Below are positions 42,056 to 51,540 of a stretch of DNA of 64,000 nt, piece after piece (positions within the stretch are counted from its first letter, which is position 1; the number at the start of each line of letters is the position of its first letter). The stretch comes from Danxiaibacter flavus. GTDB lineage: Bacteria > Bacteroidota > Bacteroidia > Chitinophagales > Chitinophagaceae. Both the position numbers and the translations under genes were made by a program. Below the pieces are notes generated by a model that was not told the origin of the DNA, did no database searches, and worked only from the letters and a program-made list of their open reading frames with translations. The stretch covers positions 434,001 through 498,000 of the forward strand of contig NZ_JAULBC010000001.1 in NCBI RefSeq assembly GCF_041060425.1, in the 5' to 3' direction.

Positions 42056-42430
42056 ATGGAGAATGGAGAATTGAAAATTGACAATGACCTGAATGTGCGA
42101 ATGGGGAAATGTGCAGATGTGCAAATGTGCGGATGTGCAAATGTGCGAGTGTGCAAATGGGCAGATATGCGAATGTGCAGATATGCGAATGTGCAGATAT
42201 GCGAATGTGCAAATGTGTAAATACGAAAACGTTCCAGTCAATTTTGATTTCTACCTTTCAAAATAAAAAAGCCGCCATGGATGTTGATTCGCGGCTTTTA
42301 TTTATCATTTGATGTGATAATTATCTTACGTGCCAATTGTGTTAACACATAGAGGCGCCTCATTAAATTCGCACATTTGCATATTTGCACATTCGCATAT
42401 TCACTCATTCGCACATTTTCCCTCATTGTC
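42056..42430. repeat. TGTGCRAA arrays flanking a terminator, after the GntR gene
   Basis: An AATTGAAAATTGACAATGA word (42060-42086) precedes a long TGTGCAAATGTGCGGATGTG-type array (42093-42222). A complementary-strand array (42363-42423) and a TTGTCAACTGTCAATT word follow, leading to the convergent GH18 gene. Two ORFs across the arrays are artefacts. Confidence 0.75.
42267..42299. terminator. Bidirectional-type terminator between GntR and GH18 genes
   Basis: AAAAGCCGC (42267-42275) pairs with GCGGCTTTT (42291-42299); A-rich before and T-rich after the stem. It is placed between convergent genes, as expected. Confidence 0.7.
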
Positions 42431-42445
42431 AACTGTCAATTAAAA

Positions 42446-43555
42446 TTACTCTCCCATTTTGGTCTTGTACATTTCATCCACCAGTCCGTCCTTTCCTTTG
42501 TCATCGCCAAGTTGCCAGAACATGATTCCGTTTAAGCCTTTATCGATGGCGTATTGGGTTTTCAGACGAATTGATTTTTTGTCATCATAAGAAGCCAGTT
42601 GCTTTTTCTCTGCGTTGAATAAATAAGGTGCCTTAGCGACATCATCCCAATAGTATTTAAATCCGTTCGCCTCAGAAAGCCTGGTGTCAATTTCTTTATA
42701 AGAAACGCCATAGTTGAATTTGCCGGGCTGATACAAGCCATTGTTTTCCGTGCTAAAAGCATCATAAACTCTTGCATAAACTGCAGCACCAATCACTAAT
42801 TTGTTTTTTGCAACTTTAAGTGTATCGATAAGATATGTAACGCAATGGTCGGTCGATTCTGATTGCTGAGGAGAAGAATAAAGCGGCGTGTGATGGCCGG
42901 TAACTTTTGTATATCCGTTTACGAGATCGTAAGTCATCAGGTTTACTTTATCCACCAGCGGCATTACTTCTTTCCATTCGATAGATTCTTTCAGATATTT
43001 AATAAATCCGCCTGCAGCAAAGCTGATCTCTTTGCTCTTGCCCAGTGATTTGCGTAGCTCCTTACAAAGCATGGTGAAGTTATGCCTGTCTTCAGGAAGG
43101 AACTGGTGACCGGGATGACCTTCAATTGCAGGATATTCCCAATCAAGATCAAGTCCATCCGTCTTAAAATAATCAGTCAGTTCTTTTGTTGAAGCCGCAA
43201 ATTCTTTCCTGCCTGCTTCTGTATTAAAAACCTCAGAGCAAGGTTTGCAGCCGCCCCAACCGCCAAGGGATAAAATAACTTTTAATGAAGGATTTCTTTT
43301 CTTTAGCCCAACCAAATGTTGAATAGTAGCCGTGTCTTTTGCATCATCAACATTCAGCCTGTTGCCTTTTAAATGGCAAAAGCTGTAAATGATGTGCGTA
43401 AGCTTTTCAACCGGGTACTGATCAATGCGTGAAGCGTCTCCGTCGTAATACGCAATGATGGTAATGCCAGATTGTTTTTTCTGGGCCTGGATCATCATTG
43501 CCGTTGTTAGAAGGAAAACTGCCGTTAAAAGAATTTTTTTGAAAGTAGTGAACAT
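42446..43555 (-). CDS. GH18 chitinase-like glycosidase
   Basis: 369 residues with a signal peptide ending near MIQAQ. The GH18 catalytic motif DGLDLDWE is at 133-140 with E140 as acid; the SLGGWGG substrate-loop motif (~96-102) and late MFWQLGDDKG are present. A complete TIM barrel with a small insertion domain is predicted. It hydrolyses beta-1,4-GlcNAc polymers (chitin/chito-oligosaccharides). No chitin-binding module is seen. The gene stands alone. Confidence 0.94.
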   Translation of the reverse strand: MFTTFKKILLTAVFLLTTAMMIQAQKKQSGITIIAYYDGDASRIDQYPVEKLTHIIYSFCHLKGNRLNVDDAKDTATIQHLVGLKKRNPSLKVILSLGGWGGCKPCSEVFNTEAGRKEFAASTKELTDYFKTDGLDLDWEYPAIEGHPGHQFLPEDRHNFTMLCKELRKSLGKSKEISFAAGGFIKYLKESIEWKEVMPLVDKVNLMTYDLVNGYTKVTGHHTPLYSSPQQSESTDHCVTYLIDTLKVAKNKLVIGAAVYARVYDAFSTENNGLYQPGKFNYGVSYKEIDTRLSEANGFKYYWDDVAKAPYLFNAEKKQLASYDDKKSIRLKTQYAIDKGLNGIMFWQLGDDKGKDGLVDEMYKTKMGE

Positions 43556-43724
43556 GAGTAGTGAATTTTGAGTGAAATTAAAGGGAACTGTGAGAAATCA
43601 CGCGAAAAATGCAAATAATTCCCCTTGTTACAGGCCTGGCACTTGAGTAATTTGCATCGCTTTTTCAATAGAACCTTATTAACGTAATAATGATAACCCT
43701 TCTTTTAAAATTAAAAATTAACTG

Positions 43725-44546
43725 ATGAAAACAATTGTATGCACAGCGCTCATTCTTGCTTTTGCGCTGTTGTCAGCTCCAGCTTCCCACGCCCAGGGCT
43801 TTCTGAAAAAAATAAAAGACAAGGCCAACCAGGTGGCAGATAAAGCCGTAGACAAAGCTGTTAACAAAACCATTGAAGACAAGACTGGCGTTCCCATGGA
43901 CAGCAATGGATCTTCAGGCTCTTCCGGAAGCTCATCTTCCTCATCTTCTTCCGGCCGCCCTACCAATAAAACCGGCGAGGGGTTAAAGAATGCAACTCCG
44001 CCAGATGTTAATGCACAGATCCTGGAAGCTGAAAAAACACATGATGCCGGCAATTATAGTGATTCACGTTATGCCATTCAACAGGCATTATTGGGAGTGG
44101 AAATACAAATAGGCCGTGAAGTGCTGGCTTCTCTTCCCGCTACTGTAAGTGGTTTAAATAAAGATACCGTTCAGGATAAAGTGGCCGCAACGCAATGGGG
44201 TTGGTCAAATATCACCATTCAGCGTGTTTACACAAAAAGTCCTGACCAGCAAATGACCATTTCCATAGGCAACAATAGTTTCTATTCTGGTCTGGTAAAC
44301 GTGTATTTCAATAATGCATATGTGCAAGCCAACGCAGAACAACAGAACGTAAAACAGGTAAAAGTAAAAGGATATCGTGCGATTATCCAGTTCGACAGCA
44401 ATAAAGGTTATACGCTGTTAGTGCCGCTCGGACAAACCTCTCTCATCTCCTGGGAGTGCATCAACTTTGCCACTGAGCAGGATGTTATGAATGCCGCCAA
44501 TGCTTTTGACATTGATGGAATTAAAAAAATGCTTGGAGAACAATAA
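43725..44546 (+). CDS. Exported protein of unknown function, tandem paralogue 1
   Basis: 273 residues with signal cleavage near SHAQG. A Lys/Ala amphipathic stretch (~25-60) and a Ser/Gly-rich linker (~62-85) precede a domain of ~170 residues. That domain starts ILEAEKTHDAGNYSDSRYA, has GVEIQIGREVLASLP, a VKVKGYRAIIQFD strand pair and a C-terminal AANAFDIDGIKKML helix. The domain is paralogous to the next gene (matching ALQQ..., VEI.IG.EVL, VKV.GY.A motifs). I do not recognise the family; it is likely periplasmic. Confidence 0.75.
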   Translation: MKTIVCTALILAFALLSAPASHAQGFLKKIKDKANQVADKAVDKAVNKTIEDKTGVPMDSNGSSGSSGSSSSSSSSGRPTNKTGEGLKNATPPDVNAQILEAEKTHDAGNYSDSRYAIQQALLGVEIQIGREVLASLPATVSGLNKDTVQDKVAATQWGWSNITIQRVYTKSPDQQMTISIGNNSFYSGLVNVYFNNAYVQANAEQQNVKQVKVKGYRAIIQFDSNKGYTLLVPLGQTSLISWECINFATEQDVMNAANAFDIDGIKKMLGEQ

Positions 44547-44576
44547 CTAAACCAATCAAACTACAAAAGAATTACA

Positions 44577-45164
44577 ATGAAACATCTTACTATATTAATT
44601 GCAGCAATGCTTAGCCTGTCTGTGGCCTTCGGTCAGCAGGATTTCAAAACTTATGTGAGCACAGCTAAAACGTCATATTCAGCGGGAAAACTGGAAGATG
44701 CACATTTCGCCCTACAACAAATGTTGCAGGATGTTGAAATAACCATCGGCAAGGAAGTACTTAAACTCCTCCCGGCGAAAATGGATACATTGGCTTCTGT
44801 TGCGCAGGAAGACAACGTAACCGGCAATATTAGCTTTGTAGGAGCCACCGTTCACAGAACTTACGGCAGTGGAGAGAAAAGAGCACAGCTCGATATTATC
44901 AATAACTCACCTTTGCTTGGCGCGTTGAACGCATTTCTGACTACGCCAATGCTCGGCGGATTAATGAACGACGGAAAGTCAAAAACTGTTAAAGTGCAGG
45001 GTTACAAAGCCCGCCTGGAAAAAGAAGATGACGGAGGCTATAAACTGGAAATCCCTTTCAACAGCGCCCTGATCACTTACCACGTGGATAAATCCACCGA
45101 TACGGAAATCCTGGCAATGGCGAACACAATTCCATTGCCGCAGATTGCAAAACTTATACAGTAG
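44577..45164 (+). CDS. Exported protein of unknown function, tandem paralogue 2
   Basis: 195 residues, 30 bp after paralogue 1 and probably in the same operon. Signal cleavage near AFGQQ. It consists of the shared domain only, without the Ser/Gly linker: YSAGKLEDAHFALQQMLQDV, EITIGKEVLKLLPAK, TVKVQGYKARLEKED and IPFNSALITYHVDK. A terminator follows 22 bp after the stop. The function is unknown. Confidence 0.78.
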   Translation: MKHLTILIAAMLSLSVAFGQQDFKTYVSTAKTSYSAGKLEDAHFALQQMLQDVEITIGKEVLKLLPAKMDTLASVAQEDNVTGNISFVGATVHRTYGSGEKRAQLDIINNSPLLGALNAFLTTPMLGGLMNDGKSKTVKVQGYKARLEKEDDGGYKLEIPFNSALITYHVDKSTDTEILAMANTIPLPQIAKLIQ

Positions 45165-45186
45165 CACAAATAAAATAGAGGTTCGT

Positions 45187-45217
45187 AAGCCCGGCTTCTC
45201 CGGGCTTTATTTTTTTA
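45187..45217 (+). terminator. Rho-independent terminator after the paralogue pair
   Basis: AAGCCCGG (45187-45194), loop CTTCT, CCGGGCTT (45200-45207), then TATTTTTTT. This is a classical stem plus T-tract. Confidence 0.9.
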
Positions 45218-45444
45218 ACATCTTACTGATCTGTTCCAATTTAGTGCTGTAAGAGGCCTCTTGTAAAATTATTTAATGTTTATTTGATAAGGAGATCGGT
45301 ATTTATGTATAATCTTTTCCAGAAATAAGAAAACCTGCAACAACCATTTTTAATCTTTTGTGGTGGTACATTAATTTTCGTTCTGTTACCTGCTCTATAA
45401 TGCCGTCCCTGTATAAATAAAATGCCTATTTGCCCTTCGTTCCC

Positions 45445-45452
45445 TACCTTTG
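45445..45452 (+). promoter_or_regulatory. Putative -7 box of yidC
   Basis: TACCTTTG matches TAnnTTTG exactly, 24 bp before the yidC ATG. No convincing -33 TTTG at the usual distance. Confidence 0.4.
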
Positions 45453-45475
45453 CCGCTCAATTTTATTACTGAAAT

Positions 45476-47320
45476 ATGAAAATGGATAAGAATACGGTCA
45501 TCGGTCTGGTACTGTTGGCTGTTTTATTTTTTGCGTTTTTCTGGTATACGAATAAGCAACAACAGGCTGTTCTTACCCAGAAAAAACACGAACAGGATTC
45601 TATAGCAATGGTGGAAGCGGCTAAGAGAAAATTGATTGATACCGCCGCTGCATTAAGAGATTCAATAGCAAATGACTCAATTTCAAAAACTGCTGCAGCA
45701 GGTGGCTTCCAGGCGGCGGCACGTGGCACTGAACAACTGGTAACCGTTGAAAACGATGTGTTCAAAGCAACTTTCACAAATAAAGGTGGCCAGCTAAGAA
45801 ATGTTGAATTAAAGAATTATATATCATCTTACAACAAAAAGAATGTTGTATTAAATGGCTCTGCAGATGATGCAATCGGGTATACCATTAATACTTCTAA
45901 CAACAGTTCTGCATCAACTGCCGATCTGTATTTTACAGCTTCGCCGGTTGTTAAAAATGCAGATGGTTCACAGACAGTTTCATTCAGCATCAATTCTCCC
46001 GATGGCAGATCAATTACCCACCAGTACATTGTTAAAAAGGACAGCTATGCGATTGACTGGAACGTTGGTTTGACTGGCGCAAACCAGTTGCTGACAAGAG
46101 GATTGTTTACAGTTAAGTGGCAGATGCACCCGCAGCAACATGAAAAGAATGTTACATATGAGAGACAACAAAGTAATATTTGTTTCAGCGAAGGAAATGA
46201 CTTTGACTATATTTCTTCTAAAACTGAAAGGAAATTTGAAAAGCCTGTTCAATGGGTAGGTGTTGTGCAGCAGTTCTTCAATACAACGCTGATCGCGAAA
46301 AACGGCTTTAATAAAGGAGGTGATCTTCGTTGGGCAAGAAAACAAGACAGTTCAACAACCATCAGCGATGTAGAAGCAACCTTACAGGCTGAGCTTCCCG
46401 CATCTGCACAGCAATCAGTTGCCATGCAATTGTATGTTGGTCCGAATGAATACAAGGTTCTTCACCAACAGGCGGAAGGCATGGATAAAATGGTTAACCT
46501 GGGTAGGGATATGTATTCATTTGTTCGTCCGATAAATAAATACATCATCATGCCGGTGTTTAACTTGTTCTCCAGCCTGGTGAAAAATTACGGATGGGCA
46601 ATTTTGTTGCTGACATTATTTATCCGTCTTGTAACCTCTCCGTTAACATACAGCAGCTATTTAAGCGGCGCCAAAATGAAGGTTTTGAAACCTGAAATGG
46701 AAGCTTTGAAGAAAAAGCACGGTGACGATCAGCAGGCTTACGCTATGGATCAGATGAAACTGTTCCGGGAAGCCGGCGTAAATCCACTTGGCGGTTGTAT
46801 ACCGGCATTATTACAGATCCCGATATTCTTTGCCCTGTATAGTTTCTTTAACTCGAATATTGAATTACGCGGACAAAGCTTCTTGTGGAGCCATGACCTT
46901 TCAGCATACGATTCTATTGTGAATTTTCCGTTTGAAGTATGGGGATTAGGAAATCACCTGAGTTTGTTTACCATTACAGCGGTGTTAACCAGCTTTTTGA
47001 TCTCAGTATATAATATGGCAATGACTCCTACACAGGATAATCCTGCAATGAAGTACATGCCTTACATTTTTCCGTTCATCCTGTTTTTTGTGTTTAACAA
47101 ATTGCCTTCAGCACTTACCTGGTACTATACTGTGTCTAACCTGATCACGCTAGGTCTTCAGTTCGTTATCCAGAATTACATCATCAATCACGATAAGATC
47201 CTGGCAAAAATTGAAGAAAAACGCAAGGCGCCGAAAACAAAAAGCAAGTGGGCCGAGCGCATGGAACAGATGCAGGAAGCTCAGAAAAAAATGCAGGACG
47301 CTAAGCAGAGGAAGAAATAA
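45476..47320 (+). CDS. yidC: Membrane protein insertase YidC
   Basis: 614 residues. The N-terminal TM (~8-26) is followed by a large periplasmic beta-supersandwich (~85-345) and then the conserved insertase core of five TMs (~350-560). Family motifs: YGWAILLLTLFIRLVTSPL with the groove Arg, the cytoplasmic helical hairpin (MKVLKPEMEALKKKHG), LFREAGVNPLGGCIP and IFFALYSFF. The C-terminus is Lys-rich (KWAERMEQMQEAQKKMQ) for ribosome contact. It inserts inner-membrane proteins with or without Sec. Confidence 0.97.
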   Translation: MKMDKNTVIGLVLLAVLFFAFFWYTNKQQQAVLTQKKHEQDSIAMVEAAKRKLIDTAAALRDSIANDSISKTAAAGGFQAAARGTEQLVTVENDVFKATFTNKGGQLRNVELKNYISSYNKKNVVLNGSADDAIGYTINTSNNSSASTADLYFTASPVVKNADGSQTVSFSINSPDGRSITHQYIVKKDSYAIDWNVGLTGANQLLTRGLFTVKWQMHPQQHEKNVTYERQQSNICFSEGNDFDYISSKTERKFEKPVQWVGVVQQFFNTTLIAKNGFNKGGDLRWARKQDSSTTISDVEATLQAELPASAQQSVAMQLYVGPNEYKVLHQQAEGMDKMVNLGRDMYSFVRPINKYIIMPVFNLFSSLVKNYGWAILLLTLFIRLVTSPLTYSSYLSGAKMKVLKPEMEALKKKHGDDQQAYAMDQMKLFREAGVNPLGGCIPALLQIPIFFALYSFFNSNIELRGQSFLWSHDLSAYDSIVNFPFEVWGLGNHLSLFTITAVLTSFLISVYNMAMTPTQDNPAMKYMPYIFPFILFFVFNKLPSALTWYYTVSNLITLGLQFVIQNYIINHDKILAKIEEKRKAPKTKSKWAERMEQMQEAQKKMQDAKQRKK

Positions 47321-47356
47321 TGGACAATTGACAATTGAAAATTGATAATGAAGAAG

Positions 47357-47394
47357 CGCTTGTGATGTTTGACCATCACAAGCGTTTCTTTTTT
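47357..47394 (+). terminator. Rho-independent terminator after yidC
   Basis: CGCTTGTGATG (47357-47367), six-base loop, CATCACAAGCG (47374-47384), then TTTCTTTTTT. A TTGACAATTGAAAATTGATA word lies between the yidC stop and the stem. Confidence 0.9.
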
Positions 47395-47527
47395 GATGGA
47401 AAGACATTGCTTTTGTTCCATTTTCAAATATCAATTGTCAACTGTCAATTAGTGGAATTCCGCTCATAAAATAGTGCCCGCTTATGTCAATTAATCCCTT
47501 AACTTCCGTTTGTTAAACCCCAGAAGG

Positions 47528-50137
47528 ATGAGAAATAAACTTGCTATTTTGAGCCTGGCGCTTTTGACGCCGGGTCTTGTTGTTTTCGCCCAGTCGAAAA
47601 GTAAAAAAGCGGCGGTTACTGTATCAGCACCGGCCGCAGATACAGCTAAGGCGCCACCTGCTAAAAAGCCTGCTATTCCGCCAGTAGCTGAAAAAGTAAA
47701 AGGCAGCACAAAAACAGACGGCCTTTTTACGTTATACCAGGATACTGCTTCCGGAAGTGTTCAGTTATACATAAAGAAAGATCAGCTGGATAAAGAATTT
47801 ATCTATCAGAGTTTTTCACTTGATGGACCGAATGCACTTTATCTTAACCAAAGCATGCACAGGTCTAATTTCGTGTTCAAAGTAAAAAGATCATTTGATA
47901 AGCTGGAATTCCAGGAAGTGAACACAGATTTCTATTATGATCCGGCAAATCCGATCAGTAAAACCGCAAATGTTGACAGACCGGTTGCTGTGTTTTACGC
48001 TGACAAGATCCAGGGTGAAGATTCATTGGGTTACCTGGTTACAGCGGACGGTTTGTTCCTGAGTGAAAAAATGGATCCGATTAAGCCCCAGGCTCCGCCA
48101 AGTATTTTTTCAGGTTTAACGTTTAATCTCGGTTCATTGAATACTTCAAAATCGAAGTACGCAGCCATTCATTCCTATCCTGAGAATACAGATATCGTAG
48201 TGGATCTCGCTTACGAGAATCCATCTGCATTTGTTTCCGGTGGTAAAGACATTACCGATCCGCGTTATGTAAGAATAAAAATGCAGCACACGTTTATCAA
48301 GATGCCGGAAAATAATTTCCGTCCGAGAAAAGACGATCCGCGTGTTGGTTACTTCATGACTGAACGTAATGATCAAACCAGCATCAATGCCACGCCATAC
48401 AAGGACATGATCCATCGCTGGAACCTGGTTAAAAAAGATCCTTCAGCGGAGCTAAGTGAACCGGTTGAGCCGATTGTATTCTGGATTGAAAACACAACGC
48501 CTTATGAATACAGGCAAACAATCATTGACGCAGGTTTAAAATGGAACGACGCGTTTGAAAAAGCAGGATTTAAAAATGCAGTTCAGATGCGCGTAATGCC
48601 TGACACTGCAACATGGGATCCGGGAGATATCCGTTATAATGTGATCCGCTGGGTGGCTTCTGCTCAACCTGTATACGGCGCCATCGGGCCAAGTTTTGTA
48701 AACCCGCGCACCGGCCAGATATTGGGTGCTGATATTACTGTTGAATGGTATTCTGCCAGCGCAGTTCCTATCAGCGAACATTTGTATAATGGACTTTCAA
48801 CAGCAGGCATTCTGCAGGCGAAAAATCCTTTTGCATTATTTGAGGAAAATAATACCGGCGATAAAGACGGATGTGTTCTTGCACAGGAACTGAAATCTCA
48901 GTTTGCAACAGGACAAACCGTTCTTGAAGCGGACGGTGCTTCAGTAAAAGATATCAGTGAAATGCACAAACAGTTCCTGACCTATCTTATTCTGCATGAA
49001 ATGGGACATACACTGGGACTTAACCATAATATGAAAGCTACACAAATGCTTTCTCCGTTAGATGTAAATAACAAAGAGCTTACACGCAAAATTGGCCTGA
49101 TGGGATCAGTGATGGATTATCCTGCTATTAACGTTGCCCTGGATAGAAACAAACAGGGCGATTACTATACAACAAGAACCGGTCCATACGATCTTTGGGC
49201 AATCGAATACGGTTACAAGCCATTCAGTGAGGCCGGTGAAGAAGATGGTCTTACTAAGATCCTTTCCCGTAGTAATGAGCCTCAGTTAGCTTTCGGAAAT
49301 GATGGCGACGACATGCGTTCTCCTGGTAAAGGCATTGACCCAAGGGTGAACATTTTTGATATGAGTAACGATGTGATGGCTTATGCTGAAGATCGTTTTA
49401 AACTCGTGAACCAATTGATGGGAAAAATGCTGACCAAATATGTTAAGCCAGGTCAGTCCTACGCGGAGTTAAGAGCAAGATACATTACACTGAATGCACA
49501 ACGCACCAACATGGTGAATGCTGTGAGCCGTTATGTAGGTGGTGTTTATGTGGATAGAAGTTTCCCCGAACAAAAGTCGGCTGCCAAGCCATATACTCCG
49601 GTTCCGCTGGCTCAGCAGAAAAAAGCAATCGAGCTGATCAATAAATACATTTTTGCTCCGAATGCTTTTGAAGGAGATTACACTTTGTTGCCTTATATGC
49701 AGTGGCAACGCCGCGGTTTCAATCAGCCGGCAACAGGTGAGGACTTCAAAGAGACAAGTGCTGTACTGGTTACACAAGTTTCAGCTCTTGCGCAAATACT
49801 GCATCCAGCAACACTTACGCGTATCACCAATACAAGATTGTATGGTAATCAATACAGCGCTGCTGATGTAATGAATGACCTGCAAAAAGGAATTTTTGAT
49901 GCAGATATTAATGGTAATGTAAATGTTCAGCGTCAATACCTGCAATCAACATTTGTGAAGGGAATGGCCGCAATGCTTGATTCTCCGATGGATGATGTTT
50001 CAAAAGCTGCTGCACGCAATACTTTGAAAAAGATCAGAGCAAGACTGCAAGCCGCAACTTCAACTAACGAAGAAACCAAGGCGCACAGAGCCAATTTGAT
50101 TTACATGATTGATGAAGCAATGGAGGTGAAGAAATAA
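47528..50137 (+). CDS. Large secreted zinc-dependent metalloprotease (DUF5117/DUF4953 type)
   Basis: 869 residues from ATG 47528 (MRNKLAILSLALL); a TTG six codons upstream is possible but unnecessary. Signal cleavage near VVFAQ, then an Ala/Pro/Lys-rich linker (~25-65). The middle region (DGPNALYLNQSMHRSN, RVGYFMTERNDQ) matches the Bacteroidota DUF5117-type domain. The metzincin-like zinc motif HEMGHTLGLNHN is at about residue 500, and MGSVMDYPA resembles a Met-turn. It is probably periplasmic or secreted. Substrates are unknown. A terminator follows the stop. Confidence 0.9.
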   Translation: MRNKLAILSLALLTPGLVVFAQSKSKKAAVTVSAPAADTAKAPPAKKPAIPPVAEKVKGSTKTDGLFTLYQDTASGSVQLYIKKDQLDKEFIYQSFSLDGPNALYLNQSMHRSNFVFKVKRSFDKLEFQEVNTDFYYDPANPISKTANVDRPVAVFYADKIQGEDSLGYLVTADGLFLSEKMDPIKPQAPPSIFSGLTFNLGSLNTSKSKYAAIHSYPENTDIVVDLAYENPSAFVSGGKDITDPRYVRIKMQHTFIKMPENNFRPRKDDPRVGYFMTERNDQTSINATPYKDMIHRWNLVKKDPSAELSEPVEPIVFWIENTTPYEYRQTIIDAGLKWNDAFEKAGFKNAVQMRVMPDTATWDPGDIRYNVIRWVASAQPVYGAIGPSFVNPRTGQILGADITVEWYSASAVPISEHLYNGLSTAGILQAKNPFALFEENNTGDKDGCVLAQELKSQFATGQTVLEADGASVKDISEMHKQFLTYLILHEMGHTLGLNHNMKATQMLSPLDVNNKELTRKIGLMGSVMDYPAINVALDRNKQGDYYTTRTGPYDLWAIEYGYKPFSEAGEEDGLTKILSRSNEPQLAFGNDGDDMRSPGKGIDPRVNIFDMSNDVMAYAEDRFKLVNQLMGKMLTKYVKPGQSYAELRARYITLNAQRTNMVNAVSRYVGGVYVDRSFPEQKSAAKPYTPVPLAQQKKAIELINKYIFAPNAFEGDYTLLPYMQWQRRGFNQPATGEDFKETSAVLVTQVSALAQILHPATLTRITNTRLYGNQYSAADVMNDLQKGIFDADINGNVNVQRQYLQSTFVKGMAAMLDSPMDDVSKAAARNTLKKIRARLQAATSTNEETKAHRANLIYMIDEAMEVKK

Positions 50138-50181
50138 GAAGACGTGTAAGACCGTAAGATAGTAAGACCGTAAGACAGTAG

Positions 50182-50234
50182 GAGAGCCGTTATGTTGATA
50201 GAATATTTCTAATCAATATAACGGCTCTCGTTTT
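50182..50234 (+). terminator. Terminator after the zinc metalloprotease gene
   Basis: GAGAGCCGTTATGTTGAT (50182-50199) pairs with ATCAATATAACGGCTCTC (50212-50229) with one mismatch, followed by GTTTTG. GTAAGACCGTAAGAYAGTA repeats precede it. Confidence 0.85.
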
Positions 50235-50297
50235 GTGTAAAGAATAGTAAGATTAAGAAAAGATGAATACTGTACATTTCAAAATAAACAGTGGCAG

Positions 50298-50432
50298 ATG
50301 CAGAAGGTGCCTCTCAAATCAGACATCAAAAAATCCTACATCAGCGATTTCCATACATCTCACATCGTACATCTAACATCTAACACCGTACACCGTACAT
50401 CGTACACCGTACATCGTACATCAAACACCGTA
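50298..50432. repeat. ACATCGTACACCGTAC array next to the repeat-protein gene
   Basis: Degenerate units (acatcgtacatctaacatct and variants) run up to 3 bp from the end of the minus-strand gene. The left flank (AAATCAGACATC, CCTACATC) is shared with 38915-38950, so flank and array appear to travel together. Confidence 0.75.
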
Positions 50433-50434
50433 CA

Positions 50435-50809
50435 TTATTTCGTCTTTTTAGCCGGTTTTGCTGCAGTTGAGCCAGCTGCTTTTTTATTAGCTGAATAGCG
50501 CAGGTCTGGAGTTCCGTCTTTTTTAGTTGGTCCGGCTGCGGTTTGTTTTTTAGCGGCTTCCTTGTTTTCCTTGTAGCGCAGGTCTGGAGTTCCGTCTTTT
50601 TTTGTTTTAGCAGCGGTAGCTTGTTTTGCTGCGGCAGCATCTTTTGATTGAGCGGCAGGTTTGGCCGTAGTGGCGGTTTTTGCCTGGGCCGCTGGTTTGG
50701 CGGTCGCGGCGTCTTTAGTTTTCGCAGCGGGTTTCGCAGCAGGAGTTTGGGCAAACATAAATGAGGCAAAAAGCAGCAGGGTAGTTAAAACAGAAACGAT
50801 TTTTTTCAT
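50435..50809 (-). CDS. Exported Ala/Lys/Pro-rich protein with KKDGTPDLRY repeats
   Basis: 124 residues from the ATG giving MKKIVSVLTTLLLFAS; signal cleavage near MFAQ. The mature part is low-complexity Ala/Lys/Pro/Thr (AAKPAAKTKDAATAKPAA-like) and carries two copies of KKDGTPDLRYxxNKxAA near the C-terminus. Proteins with this repeated DGTPDxRYxxNK motif occur in Bacteroidota; their function is not known to me. Charge and composition suggest an extended, cationic periplasmic protein. Confidence 0.8.
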   Translation of the reverse strand: MKKIVSVLTTLLLFASFMFAQTPAAKPAAKTKDAATAKPAAQAKTATTAKPAAQSKDAAAAKQATAAKTKKDGTPDLRYKENKEAAKKQTAAGPTKKDGTPDLRYSANKKAAGSTAAKPAKKTK

Positions 50810-50965
50810 ATAAAAGAATTTTACAGCCATGAAGCTACAGTGAGTTTTGATAATAACAGCGTTAAGAATCAGGATCGTCTGTTTTTTATTAAATTTTAAT
50901 TATGACAGATGGTAGCGTATTGCATTTATTTGGCTTAACTTTTTGGTGTACTAAAATTGCAGCCA

Positions 50966-51394
50966 ATGAGAAACGTATCACACATGCTTGCGCGTAAGGG
51001 TAGTAATGTTACTACGGTTTTGCCTTCAACAACTGTTTTGGACGCGCTGAAAATGATGGCCGATCAAAATATCGGTTCGGTTGTAGTAATGGAAGATGAT
51101 ATTTTTCTGGGGATAATGACTGAACGTGATTATTCCCGTAAAGTAATACTTAAGGGTAAATCATCAACAGATACAACAGTTGCAGAAATCATGTCCTCCG
51201 AATTCCCTTCTATTAAAAAGAATGATAGTATTGAATACTGCATGGAATTATTGTCTGCACAAAACCTGCGTTATCTGCCGGTAATGGAAAACGGCAGACT
51301 GGCCGGGATTATATCTATTAATGATGTAGTTAAAGAGACCATTATGGAACATGAGGTAACTATATCGCATTTGCAGACATATATTCAATCTTAA
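50966..51394 (+). CDS. Tandem CBS-domain protein
   Basis: 142 residues from ATG 50966 (a TTG three codons upstream is open). It consists of two CBS motifs only: residues ~10-60 (TVLDALKMMADQNIGSVVV, then GIMTERDYSRKVIL) and ~75-130 (SIEYCMELLSAQNLRYLPV, GIISINDVVKETI). CBS pairs bind adenosine nucleotides. With no attached catalytic domain it is probably a small energy-sensing regulator. No partner is evident. Confidence 0.92.
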   Translation: MRNVSHMLARKGSNVTTVLPSTTVLDALKMMADQNIGSVVVMEDDIFLGIMTERDYSRKVILKGKSSTDTTVAEIMSSEFPSIKKNDSIEYCMELLSAQNLRYLPVMENGRLAGIISINDVVKETIMEHEVTISHLQTYIQS

Positions 51395-51540
51395 TGGTAG
51401 CAATCAAAATAAATTAATAATTGATAGTAACCTGCTAAAGTAATTGATCCGTACCCCTGATCTGGAATTTGATCGCTCCCCGCTTTCCATTATCCTCATA
51501 GTTTTACTGTTCACTTAACAACAGTTGAATTTATTACATA

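Noticed and set aside
41909..42312. Cys/His-rich ORFs after the GntR gene on both strands
   Set aside because: The apparent HIC/CAN periodicity is a translation of the TGTGCRAA array.
50380..50769. 129-residue Pro/Lys-rich minus-strand ORF overlapping the KKDGTPDLRY protein
   Set aside because: It is a frame shadow of the low-complexity gene; the accepted frame has a signal peptide and conserved repeats.
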